A DNA stretch of 64,000 nucleotides, taken from Heterocephalus glaber. Lineage: Eukaryota > Chordata > Mammalia > Rodentia > Bathyergidae. Location of the stretch: contig NW_004624734.1 of assembly GCF_000247695.1 (NCBI RefSeq), forward strand, positions 14,516,368 to 14,580,367, given 5' to 3'. Shown here in pieces: positions 55,615 to 64,000 of the stretch (positions within the stretch are counted from its first letter, which is position 1; every line of letters starts with the position of its first letter). A program made the position numbers and the translations under genes. The notes under the pieces are model-generated. The model was given only the letters and a program-made list of their open reading frames with translations, was not told where the DNA came from and ran no database searches.

Positions 55615-56215
55615 ACAATTTATAAAGTGGTGCAGCCATATTGGAAAAACCTATCAGTTTTTCAAACAGTTAATCATAGAATTAATATATGACTGAGTGA
55701 TTCTACCCCTTGACATATGACCAAGGGAAATAAACAACATGGATCCACACAAAAACTTACATGAATTTTCACAGCAACACTATTCATAGTAGCTTCACAG
55801 TAGAAACAAAGCAAGTTTCCATATAATGATGAGTAGATAGATAAAATATCATACCCATATAATGGAATATTATTTGACCATAAGAAAATGGAGAATGGAT
55901 ACATGCTACAATGTGGGTGAATCTTGAAGCCATTATGCCATGTGAAAGGTGCCAGACGCGAAAGTCCACATATGAGTCCACTTATATGAAATGTCCAGAA
56001 TAGCTAAATGTACAGATAAAGAAAAGTAAATTGTTTTTCCCTAGGGCTAGAGAAAATGTGAAGCTAAGGGTGGAGGATTTTTTTCAGGTTATGTTCTAAA
56101 TTGATTGTGGGGATGGAGTCTATGAATATATGAAAAGCATTAAATTTCACAGTTAAATGAGTAAACTCTATGGTTTGTGTACTAAATATCAATAATAATA
56201 TTTTTTAAAAAAGTG
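55615..56215 (+). pseudogene. Old L1 3' end (ORF2 tail and 3' UTR)
   Basis: 'gtggtgcagccatattggaa', 'ggatccacacaaaaacttac', 'cccatataatggaatattat', 'gaatggatacatgctacaat', 'ttatatgaaatgtccagaat' and 'aaatttcacagttaaatgag' follow, in order, the last part of L1 ORF2 and the L1M 3' UTR. It ends at an A-rich 'tattttttaaaaaa'. Frames are broken; a 5'-truncated fossil, clearly older than the L1 at 62.95 kb. Confidence 0.78.
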
Positions 56216-56299
56216 ATTTCTGATGACAAAAGGGACGAGAAGATTACTGGGGAGAAGGTGTGCTGTGGAGTAACAAAACGAGCACATGTACCCATCAGC

Positions 56300-56524
56300 A
56301 AGTCCTCTTATATTTACTTCTAAAATATGTCCCAGATCTGTCCAAACATCTCTGTGTCTGCTGCCACCACCTCCATCCAAGCCACCATTGTCTCCCCTCT
56401 AGACCACTGTAGTAGCCTCTCATGTCTACTCCTGTCCCCATCCGGTGGCTCTGGTGGACAGAGCCTGGAAGGTTTGCTTCAGGCTCCCTGTGGTCCTTCT
56501 GTGAATCCCCCTCTTTTCAAAAAT
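56300..56524 (+). mobile_element. L2 LINE, left part of a split copy
   Basis: 'ctgctgccaccacctccatc', 'caagccaccattgtctcccc' and 'agaccactgtagtagcctct' follow L2 ('gtccaagccaccatcatctc', 'ctggactactgcaacagcct'). Continues at 56807 beyond the SINE and some diverged sequence. Confidence 0.6.
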
Positions 56525-56606
56525 TTTTTTTTGGTACCAGGGATCGAACTCGGGTCCTTGCACTTACAAGACAGGTGGTGGAACCACTGAGCTAAATCCC
56601 CGACCC
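56525..56606 (-). mobile_element. ID-type tRNA-derived SINE inserted in L2
   Basis: Antisense 'ggtaccagggatcgaactcg', 'ccttgcacttacaagacagg' and 'cactgagctaaatccccgac'. Nearly intact B-box-like 'gagttcgatcc' on the sense strand. Same subfamily as 27521-27616. Confidence 0.92.
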
Positions 56607-56806
56607 ATAGCATTGTATTTTAAAAACATGTGATGTTTTTTAAAACTTGTGATGTTTTGCTTTCCTGCTCCAAACTGTAACCCCATGAACTTTGGCTCAA
56701 ATTTGCATTCCGTGTAAGCCTCCTTGTACTCTGAACTCTGCTTCCTCTCCTTCCCTATTTCTTTGCTCACTGCACATTGAGCACATTGGCCCTTTTCTTT
56801 ACCTCC

Positions 56807-57190
56807 TGTAGGTCCAGAAAACCCCCACTTGGGAGGCTTTGCACATGCTGTTCATTTGGCCTGGGGCACCCTACCCAGGCTTCTGTAGAGTGGATTCTTC
56901 AGGGCTCAGCTCAGATGTTACTCCTCAGAAAGCCTCTTCTGTACCATTAACCTTTTCCATCACATTCCATCATGACCCGGAGTTTATTCCTTCATAGCTC
57001 TTCTCACTTGCTGAGGTTATCTTGTTCATATAATTCCCATTTGGTTATTAGCTCTCTCCTTGCTAGAACACAAGCTCTATGAAAGCAAGAACTTTCATTC
57101 CTCGCTCATCCAGCCCTTAGGGCAATCCCTGGAGCACACTGAGGATTGGCCAACTCTCATTTGGTGAGTGTGAATAGATGATGAGGTATG
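56807..57190 (+). mobile_element. L2 LINE 3' end, right part of split copy
   Basis: 'aggctttgcacatgctgttc', 'tcagggctcagctcagatgt', 'cctcagaaagcctcttctgt', 'acacaagctctatgaaagca' and 'gtgagtgtgaatagatgatg' follow the L2 3' end closely. The best-preserved L2 in the window. Confidence 0.7.
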
Positions 57191-57294
57191 AGAGAGAGCA
57201 GAGGATGGCTGGCCTGTCTTGGTCCTGGCTGGAATTCCACAGGGCGGATGTGGTGATGGTGGGGGAGGTGAATCTTGAGGTGCAAAGGAGGAGA

Positions 57295-57450
57295 GGTCAC
57301 ATGGGGTCTTGTTATTTCCTAGCTGTGCAATCTTAGAAAAGCCATTGAATCTCTCCAAGCCTCTGGTTCTCCACTTCTAAAATGAAACTGCTACAGTTCA
57401 ACTCCTGGGGTTTATATGAGTGGATTAAATGTGCTCAGAGACAGGAAACC
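57295..57450 (+). repeat. MIR SINE remnant
   Basis: 'ttcctagctgtgcaatctta', 'gaatctctccaagcctctgg' and 'atgagtggattaaatgtgct' follow sense MIR. Confidence 0.55.
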
Positions 57451-58796
57451 TTATGAGAACTACAAAATGACCTATTCCTACATTTAATGTTCAGTGTTAT
57501 TGTGCTCCTACAGGGGAGAGGTCCTGAAAATTCAGAGGTTCAAAAAGAATGTTCTGTCTTCACCTGAGAACGCCTCTGTCTGATAAGGAAGAAAAACCCA
57601 CAGAAAATCATAAAAGGGTATTTTATGTGATGTTCACCCTCTCAGTCTCAGCCTCTGACCTCCAGCTGTTTCTTCACATATGGTACCAGTGTGCTTTGCC
57701 CCTCTGTTGGTGCCAAGGCCTCCTCTAGGATCCCATGAGTCTTCCTGTCTTCTGCAGGACCTATGGTGTCTTCTCTAGAGCACATCCTCATGAAGGCCCT
57801 CAACTGGAGGTCCCAGAAGCATCTTCACAGCAGAACAATCAAAAGTCCTGGGCCTCCAGCCCTTGTAACTTGAATTTTCTTCTACAACAAGTGGCTTCTT
57901 TATTTTTTCCACCTTGTCTTTGCCAGATGTTCTTTCAACCAATGGCCATTTTGATGTAACTCTCTACTTTTAAAGTGCAGCTTCTACTCTAGGTTCTCCT
58001 TGGACTATCCTACCTATTTTTCCTCTTCCAAACTCTCTTTCCTTTGCTCAGTTTTATCCTGGCTCATCCTCAGTTTTTACAAACTACTGTGATCCTTGGT
58101 GGCATGGTGTTCTGTATTAGACCCTTCTGGTTCCTGAAGTCCAGCCTTGACAACAGAATTTTCTATGTTCCCCTAGAACTTTATCCAGCCCTTGTAATTG
58201 TTTTAGGCATGATTTATAGTAGCATGTTTGGTTCTAAGCTTGTGCTGGCCTTGAAGCTAGAACTCTTTCTGGGCCAGGGCTTTGACTTTGTCACCCTTTA
58301 CCCTTCCTTTGTCACTGTTCATGTGCCTGAAAAGAGTGGGCAAGCATTGCTTGTGGGATCAGCTGCTTGATTGCAGTGATGGGGATGACTTCACACACAT
58401 CCTTTGGCCTTCACTGAATTTAAGTAAAATGTTCAAGTAAACAAGTCTTTCTCCATCCTGTAAAATCAGCTGAGATGATGCAGGTGCCGTTGGACCAGTA
58501 GCCAAAGGAAGAGATACTGTGCTTTACTATCAGACTTCTAGTTGGAAGATTTCTCTGGGGTGTTATTTCTCTCTTTATTGGATAGCGAGGGTCTAAGTAG
58601 GGTTGCTTATTCCCCCTGCATCTGATTCTCCCCAGGACTGGAACAACAGTTGTGTTTGAAAAGGAACTGGTACTCTTGGAGATGGAAGGAGGATAGGGCG
58701 GTGGGTTTTGATCAGAACCAAGGAGAAAATTCTAGTGAAATGCTTTTTTTTTTTTTTAAAGATTTACAACATGCCCACTCAATAAACCTTTCTTTT
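57451..58796. other. No recognised feature
   Basis: A T-run lies at 58744-58757. A 108-codon plus frame at 58044-58370 is hydrophobic-looking in places but matches nothing I know. Confidence 0.4.
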
Positions 58797-58881
58797 TTCT
58801 TTTTTGGTACCAGGGGTCGAACTTGGGACCCCTAGTGGTTGTGAGGCAGGTGGCAGCACCACTAAGCTAAATCTCTGGCCC
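58797..58881 (-). mobile_element. ID-type tRNA-derived SINE with 15-bp duplication
   Basis: Antisense 'ttggtaccaggggtcgaact', 'gtgaggcaggtggcagcacc' and 'actaagctaaatctctggcc'. Flanked by aataaacctttcttt at 58781-58795 and 58882-58896, identical over 15 bp. The clearest L1-type target duplication in the window. Confidence 0.94.
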
Positions 58882-58896
58882 AATAAACCTTTCTTT

Positions 58897-60247
58897 ATTG
58901 GACAAAATTGATTTTTTTTGGTTGATTACTTTGGCATATAGTCTATAAGTAATGGCAACTTAACAGAATTGGAAAATTTTAGGCAATCTGGACCTTGCAG
59001 AGTAGTTGTCCTCTCTCATCCATCCATAAGAATTTTTATCTTTGGTGGAGTGGGAAATGACAAAGCAAAGAAGTGGCCCTTTTTGAAAGCTGACAGGAAT
59101 ATAATTGTGCTGCCTTGGATCTGAGACTGTTCTTATGAAATCTTCATCTTTTACCTAATGTTGTCTGCTTCTACTCAGCTCTTTGTAAAGAATCTTTTTG
59201 CCCCCTTTCTAACTACACATCTGACTGCTCATTTTTCACAGTGTTGATCAAGGGCTCTTTCTTCTTTTGATAAATGTGGTGTATCCATTCCAAAGCATGC
59301 CTTCTATAATTAATAACAATAAAATCTGGTTACCTATGGAGACTGAAGACCCTGACAAAGACCCAGGGAAAGTATAAGACGATACCTGCGGGCTCCCATG
59401 GTGCTCTCTGCCTGCTCCTCTGTTTGCCCAGCCCGCACCTGCTTCCAGATATCCTGCTTGCTTTGGCGGGACTCTTTCCCCCAGGGCTCTTCTTGATGCT
59501 TTATTTGAATAGGAGAAAAAAATTGAGTAAACTGATGTCTTTCATTTAGAAGAGACAGAGGCATTTTCCTTAGGTGTCCTATTTCAAACCTGAACTGACT
59601 TTCTGATGGACGTAGTCAGATTGTTGTTCTGATTGTTGGCGTAGTATGTTAACAAAAGCCTCTCCCTGAAGGTACTGTGTCCAGAGGCAGGTTCAGAAAT
59701 GTTCTTTTTTCTTTCCAGATGTGAACTCACAAGTGTTCAGCTTAGGACCCAGCATGTCCTAAGGCAGGTGTTCCATAAACAGAACTGAACACCAGATGAA
59801 TTTTTATCATCTGTGCCTAGAGGAGAAATCCTTGAGCATTCATTATGACGTGTGGTGGGGAAGCTTTTTTGGCAAATGACACCATTCATGTGAATGTGAC
59901 AAATTAAGGTAGCTTCCTCTGACATCTCAAGCTCTGCTTCTTAAACATAAATATGAATTGTGCATAAATATGAATTGTGCATTATGGATTGATATAATGA
60001 AAGACTGATAACTAATTCTTGTGTAGACAGACTCTCTGGAAGGATATCTGAGAAACTGGTAACAGTGGTCAGTGCTAGTGAAATAAGTTGGGAAACGGCT
60101 GGTAGAGATGTGAAGTAGCCCACATTTCATTATATAACTATGTTGTATTACTGGGATATTTTCCATGTGACAGTGGTGTCTATATAAAAAATAATTACAA
60201 TATAGTAATATAAAAGAAAGATACTTTCGATCGTGTCTATACCATAG
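58897..60247. other. No recognised feature; one small tandem duplication
   Basis: A perfect 17-bp tandem pair lies at 59946-59962 and 59963-59979 (cataaatatgaattgtg). Overlapping minus frames of 60-79 codons across it are not credible genes. Confidence 0.4.
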
Positions 60248-60652
60248 TGCTGTGGTTTAGATATGGCTTGAGTGTGTCCCCCAAAGTTCTATGCACTGGA
60301 AGCTTGGTCCCCAGTGTAGTGGTGTTGGGAGGTGGGCCTAGGGGGAGGTGATCAGGCCATGGAGTTACCACCATCTGAATGCATTAGTGCTGGTCTCCCC
60401 AAGTGGATCAGAGCTAGTGGGATCAAATTCTCACAAGTGGGGCAAGACCACTCCATATGCTCAGCTCCTTCTGAATGTGATTGGTTCCTTTTCAGATTGA
60501 CATGTTGTGATACAGGCTGATGGCCCCCACTAGGACAACAGTGACATGCTGATGGACCCATCCACCCCCAGAATCATGAGCCAAATGCCTCTCTTCTCTG
60601 TAAGTTATCCAGTGTCAGGTATTCTGTTACAGAGATACTAAACAGACTAAGA
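60248..60652 (+). mobile_element. MaLR-type LTR
   Basis: 'tgctgtggtttagatatggc', 'gagtgtgtcccccaaagttc', 'gtgttgggaggtgggcctag', 'agaatcatgagccaaatgcc' and 'caggtattctgttacagaga' follow a MaLR LTR from its TG start to near its end. Confidence 0.68.
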
Positions 60653-61546
60653 AATAGGTAACAATATCCTTTCTTTCTTTCCCCTCTTCTTTGGCCCATC
60701 CTATTCTCCTTATGTGAATGATGAAGCTACAAAGTGTTAACCAGAAACCTTGAGCTCTAAGGAAAACTCAGGAAGGGTAGGCCAGGGTTACCACCTTCTT
60801 TTCAGAGAGTTCTGCAAAATGAGAACAAAATTCTGGGCATTAGAATCTGCTTGTCTCAGGCAGCCTAAGAGGATAAAAGACTCAGTTTACAGCCTTGTGA
60901 AGATTAGCAGTGGAATCTAAGGATCTCTGGGAATAGACACTGTTTTCCCTGCACATACCCATGATATGGGGGCATATATACCCAGAATAGTGTAGAGCAT
61001 GGGATTGCTTTACAGTTGGTTTTTTGGAGGTGAATCTGCTCCAGTGTCCATGGATGGTGGTCTGGCCATCTACATCTGAACTTTCCCTCTTTGATTCTGT
61101 AACCTATGTCAGGTTCACTCCCCATAGGGATCTGCACTGAGGGAGGACCAGGCCCTTGGAACTGAACTGATTCAGGGAGGCTGCAGATGGGAGAAGAAAC
61201 AGAAGTTGCCATTCTAGCTGTTTCCTGAAACTGATGCTTAGCAGTGACCATGCATCTATTGTTCCTGTACCCTCTGGACAGGAGCTTGGCACTCTTTGCC
61301 AACCGAATTTGAGGGATTTACTTTTCTTTCTAGATTACTATTCATCAAGTTTTATTAAGATTCTCTAAAATAAAATGTTATATTGCAAATTAATCTGAAA
61401 ATAGTATGGGCAGTGTCATTTGCTCTGGACGCTTACCAACTGTCCTAACACTGGCTATAATTCAAATGCAGAGAACATTTTTTAAAAATTAAATTCCCCT
61501 CCTTTGTATGAACTTCTAAGGACAGACTCAGATACCAGTAAGAGGG
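60653..61546. other. Unassigned; 132-codon minus frame
   Basis: The minus strand at 60904-61302 is open for 132 codons, longer than most chance frames here, but I see no domain, signal peptide or family and no flanking splice or promoter pattern. Confidence 0.35.
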
Positions 61547-61919
61547 TGCTGTGGTCTGAATGTTTATGTTTCTCCCAAAACTCATGTGTTGAAACATAAT
61601 CCCCAAGGTAAGACATTAAGGGCTGAGGACCTGTTCATGGTGGGAGGTAATTATCTCAAGAGGGCAGAGTCCTCCTCAGTGGAATTAGTGTCCTTATAAA
61701 ACAGACCCCAGAGAACTTGTTTTTCTCTTTTGCTATGTGAAGACAAATAGAGAAGCTGCTGTCCATGATGAGTGGGCTTGCGCAACACAATCTGTTGGAG
61801 ACTTGACCATCAACTTTCTAGCTTCTACACCAATGAAAAATAAACTTCTGTTGTTTATAAGGTACCAGTCTATGGTATCTTATTATGAGTATTATTATGA
61901 GTATGAATGAACTAAGACA
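61547..61919 (+). mobile_element. MLT1-like LTR
   Basis: 'tgctgtggtctgaatgttta', 'acataatccccaaggtaaga', 'tggaattagtgtccttataa', 'aataaacttctgttgtttat' and 'gaatgaactaagaca' span an MLT1-like LTR end to end. About 0.9 kb downstream of another MaLR LTR in the same orientation but of a different subtype. Confidence 0.68.
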
Positions 61920-62176
61920 AGATCTTTCTGGCCTAGATTGTTCAGAAATCACCTGGGAAGTTTGTTTTACTTTGATGTCATGTTAACAGCCACCCTTTGA
62001 AGAATTTTGCCTTGTTTGCTGTCTTTGAAATAATGAATTCAGCTAATATTTATTGACTTCTCCCCATAGACCCTGGTATTCTAAGGCACACTGATTATGG
62101 ATTCCTCCAAAACACCCAAAGCAGAACATTGCCCGATCTCCCACTCCAATTCAATCAGCCCTGGTCCTGAGGATGT
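61920..62176. other. No recognised feature
   Basis: Short spacer between LTRs. Confidence 0.4.
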
Positions 62177-62738
62177 ATAATGGTTAATTATTATATGTCA
62201 ACTTGACTGAAGTAAGAAACATCTAGTGGGGTAGTGAAGCATAGTTCTGGGTGTGTCTGTGGAATGTTTACAGAGATGATTAGTACATAGTTCAGCAAAC
62301 TGAGAGGAGGAGACCCATCCTGATTGTGGGTGGCACTGACCGATAGGTTTGTAGCCTGGATGGGATAAAAAATGGAAAAAAGAAGGAAATGTATCCAGTT
62401 TTCAAGAGCACCAGTCTGCTTGAGTGGGTGTCTTTTGCTGCTGTCAACTTTGGACAAAGGTCCCCTTTTCGACAGCCTTGCAGCACAGACTGATACCAGT
62501 GACTCTTCAGGAAGCTTCCAGGCCTTTAAACTGGTGCTGCTTCCTTGATCTCTCTCATTCTGCAGCTTCCATCTTCTTGGACTGAGAAACTGCTAGATAC
62601 TCTGGCTCTCCAGTGTGAAGAAAGCCATTATAAACTCCTGCTTCTGATCCTGTAAGCTCGCCTAATAAATCCCTTTGCATAATTATACAGATGTTTTCTG
62701 TCTACTCTGTTCCTCTAGAGAACCCTAAATGAGACAGG
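62177..62738 (+). mobile_element. MLT2-like ERVL LTR
   Basis: 'aatggttaattattatatgt', 'aacttgactgaagtaagaaa', 'ctgggtgtgtctgtggaatg', 'cctaataaatccctttgcat' and 'tgttcctctagagaacccta' span an MLT2-like LTR. Longer than the copy at 19591, with a different middle. Confidence 0.65.
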
Positions 62739-62949
62739 GTGCATTGGGCACTACTGGGAAAAAGCCCAACTTGTCAGCCCCTTCTTTTCAGTTTTGTAAA
62801 GGCTACAGGAGGTTAGGCAGAATAATATTTGACAAGATATCTGGCCACATCATGGCTCAATCAAGTTGATACATAAAAGCAACTGTTACACTCCTAAGTC
62901 TCAGTGTTTGAAATATATTGGTTATACAAAAATTAATAAAAATTGTTGG
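62739..62949. other. Spacer with a possible inverted MLT2 end
   Basis: 'aatcaagttgatacataaaa' (62861-62880) is the reverse complement of an MLT2 5' end and may be a scrap of an oppositely oriented LTR. The exact 5' boundary of the L1 lies between here and 62950. Confidence 0.35.
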
Positions 62950-63315
62950 CCATTCCACACTCCTAGGGCAGAGAAGGTGAGCCAGTCCCAGCACCCAAAA
63001 AGAGGCTCCCTCAACTCCATTCCTTGCTCCTAGGGCAGAAGTGAGCCAGTCCCAGCACCGGAAAGGAGGCTTCCTTGACACCATTCCACACTCCTAGGGC
63101 AGAGGTGAGCCAGTCCCGGCACCCAGAAGGAGGCTCCCCTGATGCCATTCCACGGTTCTAGGGCAGAGAAAGTGAGCCAGTCCCATCACCCAGAAGGAGG
63201 CTCCCCTGATGCCATTCCACACTCCTAGGGCAGAGAAGGTGAGCCAGTCCTGGCACCTGGAAGGAGGCTTCCTCGACGCCATTCCATGCTCCTAGGGCAG
63301 AGAAGGTGAGCCGTG
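62950..63315 (+). promoter_or_regulatory. L1 5' UTR tandem monomers (5 full units of 64-67 bp)
   Basis: Five head-to-tail units start CCATTCC at 62950, 63017, 63081, 63145 and 63212 (lengths 67, 64, 64, 67 and 67), followed by a partial sixth at 63279. Each carries 'cctagggcag' then 'gtgagccagtcc' and an 'aggaggct' block. Tandem monomers of this kind form the internal promoter of many rodent L1 families, where monomer number sets promoter strength. They lie directly 5' of an L1 ORF1, so this is very probably the L1 promoter region. Units are GC-richer than the surroundings. Confidence 0.82.
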
Positions 63316-63489
63316 TGGGTGCCAGAAGCACTGCCCTCCCCAGCCCTGTGGAAATGAGAAGACATGTAAACAAGCCTCAAAAACAGACTTCCAAATCACC
63401 TACAGCAACCCCAAAGGGAAACAAGATGGAACAATTGGATATTCAAACACCTGGACTCTGAACTGGCATCAAAAGGGGATCTGGGAAAG
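63316..63489 (+). other. L1 5' UTR between monomers and ORF1
   Basis: Non-tandem 5' UTR. An ATG at 63426 opens a frame of only 11 codons before TGA at 63459. The ORF1 frame itself is open back to a TAA at 63367 but has no ATG before 63490, so either translation starts at 63490 or an upstream start has been lost. Confidence 0.6.
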
Positions 63490-64000
63490 ATGAAATCAGA
63501 AATAATTACTCAAATAACAGCAAAGATTGTGCTTATAGTGCAAGACATGATTAATAAATTTAGAGAGGACAAAGATAAAAAAATAGAGGATCTGAGGAAC
63601 ATGACGGAATCCCAAAATAGGAAACAAATGAAATCCATAAAGCAGATGCAAACAGATTTCCAGGAGATTAAAAACTCCATCAAAAGTCTGCACAGCAGAA
63701 TGAACCAATGTGAGGACAGAATTTCAGATATAGAAAATAAGATTGCAATTAATGAGGAGGAAAAGAAAAATTGCTTTAAAATTGTAAGGGAACATGAGAA
63801 ATCAATCCAGCAGCTTCTAGACAATGCAAAGAAGAGTAACATGAGACTAATTGGAGTCAATGAAGAAAGAGGAGAGAGTGCAGATGACATAAAAAAACTC
63901 TTCACAGAAGTGATGACAGAAAATTTCCCAAGCAGAGGAAAAGAACTTGACATACAGATAAGTGAGGCATATAGGACTCCAGCTAGACTTGATAAAAAAA
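63490..64000 (+). CDS. LINE-1 ORF1 protein, N-terminal part, runs off the window
   Basis: ORF1p is the RNA-binding chaperone of LINE-1 that coats L1 RNA in cytoplasmic ribonucleoprotein. The frame is open for 170 codons from ATG 63490 to the window edge; full-length mammalian ORF1p is roughly 340-370 residues. Residues 5 to about 115 are highly charged and Lys/Glu/Gln-rich with heptad-like spacing of hydrophobic residues, fitting the trimerising coiled coil. NMRLIGV at 117-123 begins the RRM-like domain, followed by ENFPS (144-148) and EAYRTPARLDKK (159-170), all typical of this protein. No stop or frameshift is seen, unlike every other L1 piece here. I chose the first ATG in frame; the frame is open 40 codons further upstream without ATG. 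Because no stop lies in the window, the frame is easily missed by ORF callers that need both ends. Confidence 0.87.
   Translation, partial: MKSEIITQITAKIVLIVQDMINKFREDKDKKIEDLRNMTESQNRKQMKSIKQMQTDFQEIKNSIKSLHSRMNQCEDRISDIENKIAINEEEKKNCFKIVREHEKSIQQLLDNAKKSNMRLIGVNEERGESADDIKKLFTEVMTENFPSRGKELDIQISEAYRTPARLDKK

Noticed and set aside
58044..58370. 108-codon plus frame with hydrophobic segments
   Set aside because: Considered as a membrane protein fragment; hydrophobicity follows T-rich DNA and nothing is recognised.
60248..61919. The two MaLR LTRs considered as the ends of one provirus
   Set aside because: They are of different subtype and only 0.9 kb apart, and the sequence between them is not recognisable retroviral interior.
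62950..63315. Regularly spaced repeats considered as a CRISPR-like array or satellite
   Set aside because: Units are contiguous with no unique spacers, the DNA is mammalian, and the array sits exactly at the 5' side of an L1 ORF1.

Overview
This is an ordinary stretch of mammalian nuclear DNA, almost certainly from a rodent, with no protein-coding host gene that I can support. It is AT-rich, contains two runs of N (38471-38570 and 48700-49354), and most of what can be recognised is interspersed repeat. The rodent call rests on short tRNA-derived ID-type SINEs that end in GGTACC plus poly(A) (six clear copies), on two older composite SINEs joining an ID-like part to a 7SL/B1-like part, and on many ERVL-MaLR LTRs. 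I see no mouse/rat-type B1 or B2 copies. Ancient MIR, L2 and MLT1 copies are still readable, which fits a slower-evolving non-murid rodent (squirrel-related or hystricognath); the species cannot be fixed by eye. Repeat family names are by recall of consensus sequences, not by a database search.

Layout: 0-3 kb is a MIR, then an L1M-like T-rich region split by an MLT1 LTR. 3-4.8 kb holds two ID SINEs and a tiny hAT element with an 8-bp target duplication. 6-8 kb has an L1 3' remnant and two MaLR LTRs. 8.6-11.7 kb is L2-like sequence cut by a MaLR LTR. 12.2-13.8 kb is a stack of LTRs inserted inside one another. 14.7-17 kb has two MIRs, a MaLR LTR with exact target duplication and a run of hAT-Charlie fragments. 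17-19.6 kb is featureless. 19.6-29.2 kb has scattered MLT2, MIR, SINE and a Tigger-like (MER2-like) element. 30.2-30.9 kb is a solo LTR with a 6-bp duplication. 32.2-37.7 kb is an old, broken ERVL-type endogenous retrovirus interior read on the minus strand, lying between two plus-strand MLT2-like LTRs and containing a class II solo LTR. 38 kb is a TA-rich assembly gap. 39.8-49.8 kb has L2, MIR, MaLR LTRs, an L1 fragment and the second gap. 49.8-54.5 kb is mostly unassigned. 54.5-62.7 kb has SINEs, L1 and L2 remnants and four LTRs. 62.95-64 kb is the 5' end of a comparatively young L1: a tandem-repeat 5' UTR followed by an ORF1 that is open to the window edge.

Nothing here works together as a pathway. 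The only sequence with live coding character is the L1 at the right edge and a short L1 ORF2 tail next to the second gap. The most unusual structures are the serial LTR nest at 12-14 kb, the reversed ERVL interior at 32-37 kb, the target-site triplication at 3.1 kb, the small hAT element at 4.7 kb and the monomer array of the L1 promoter region.
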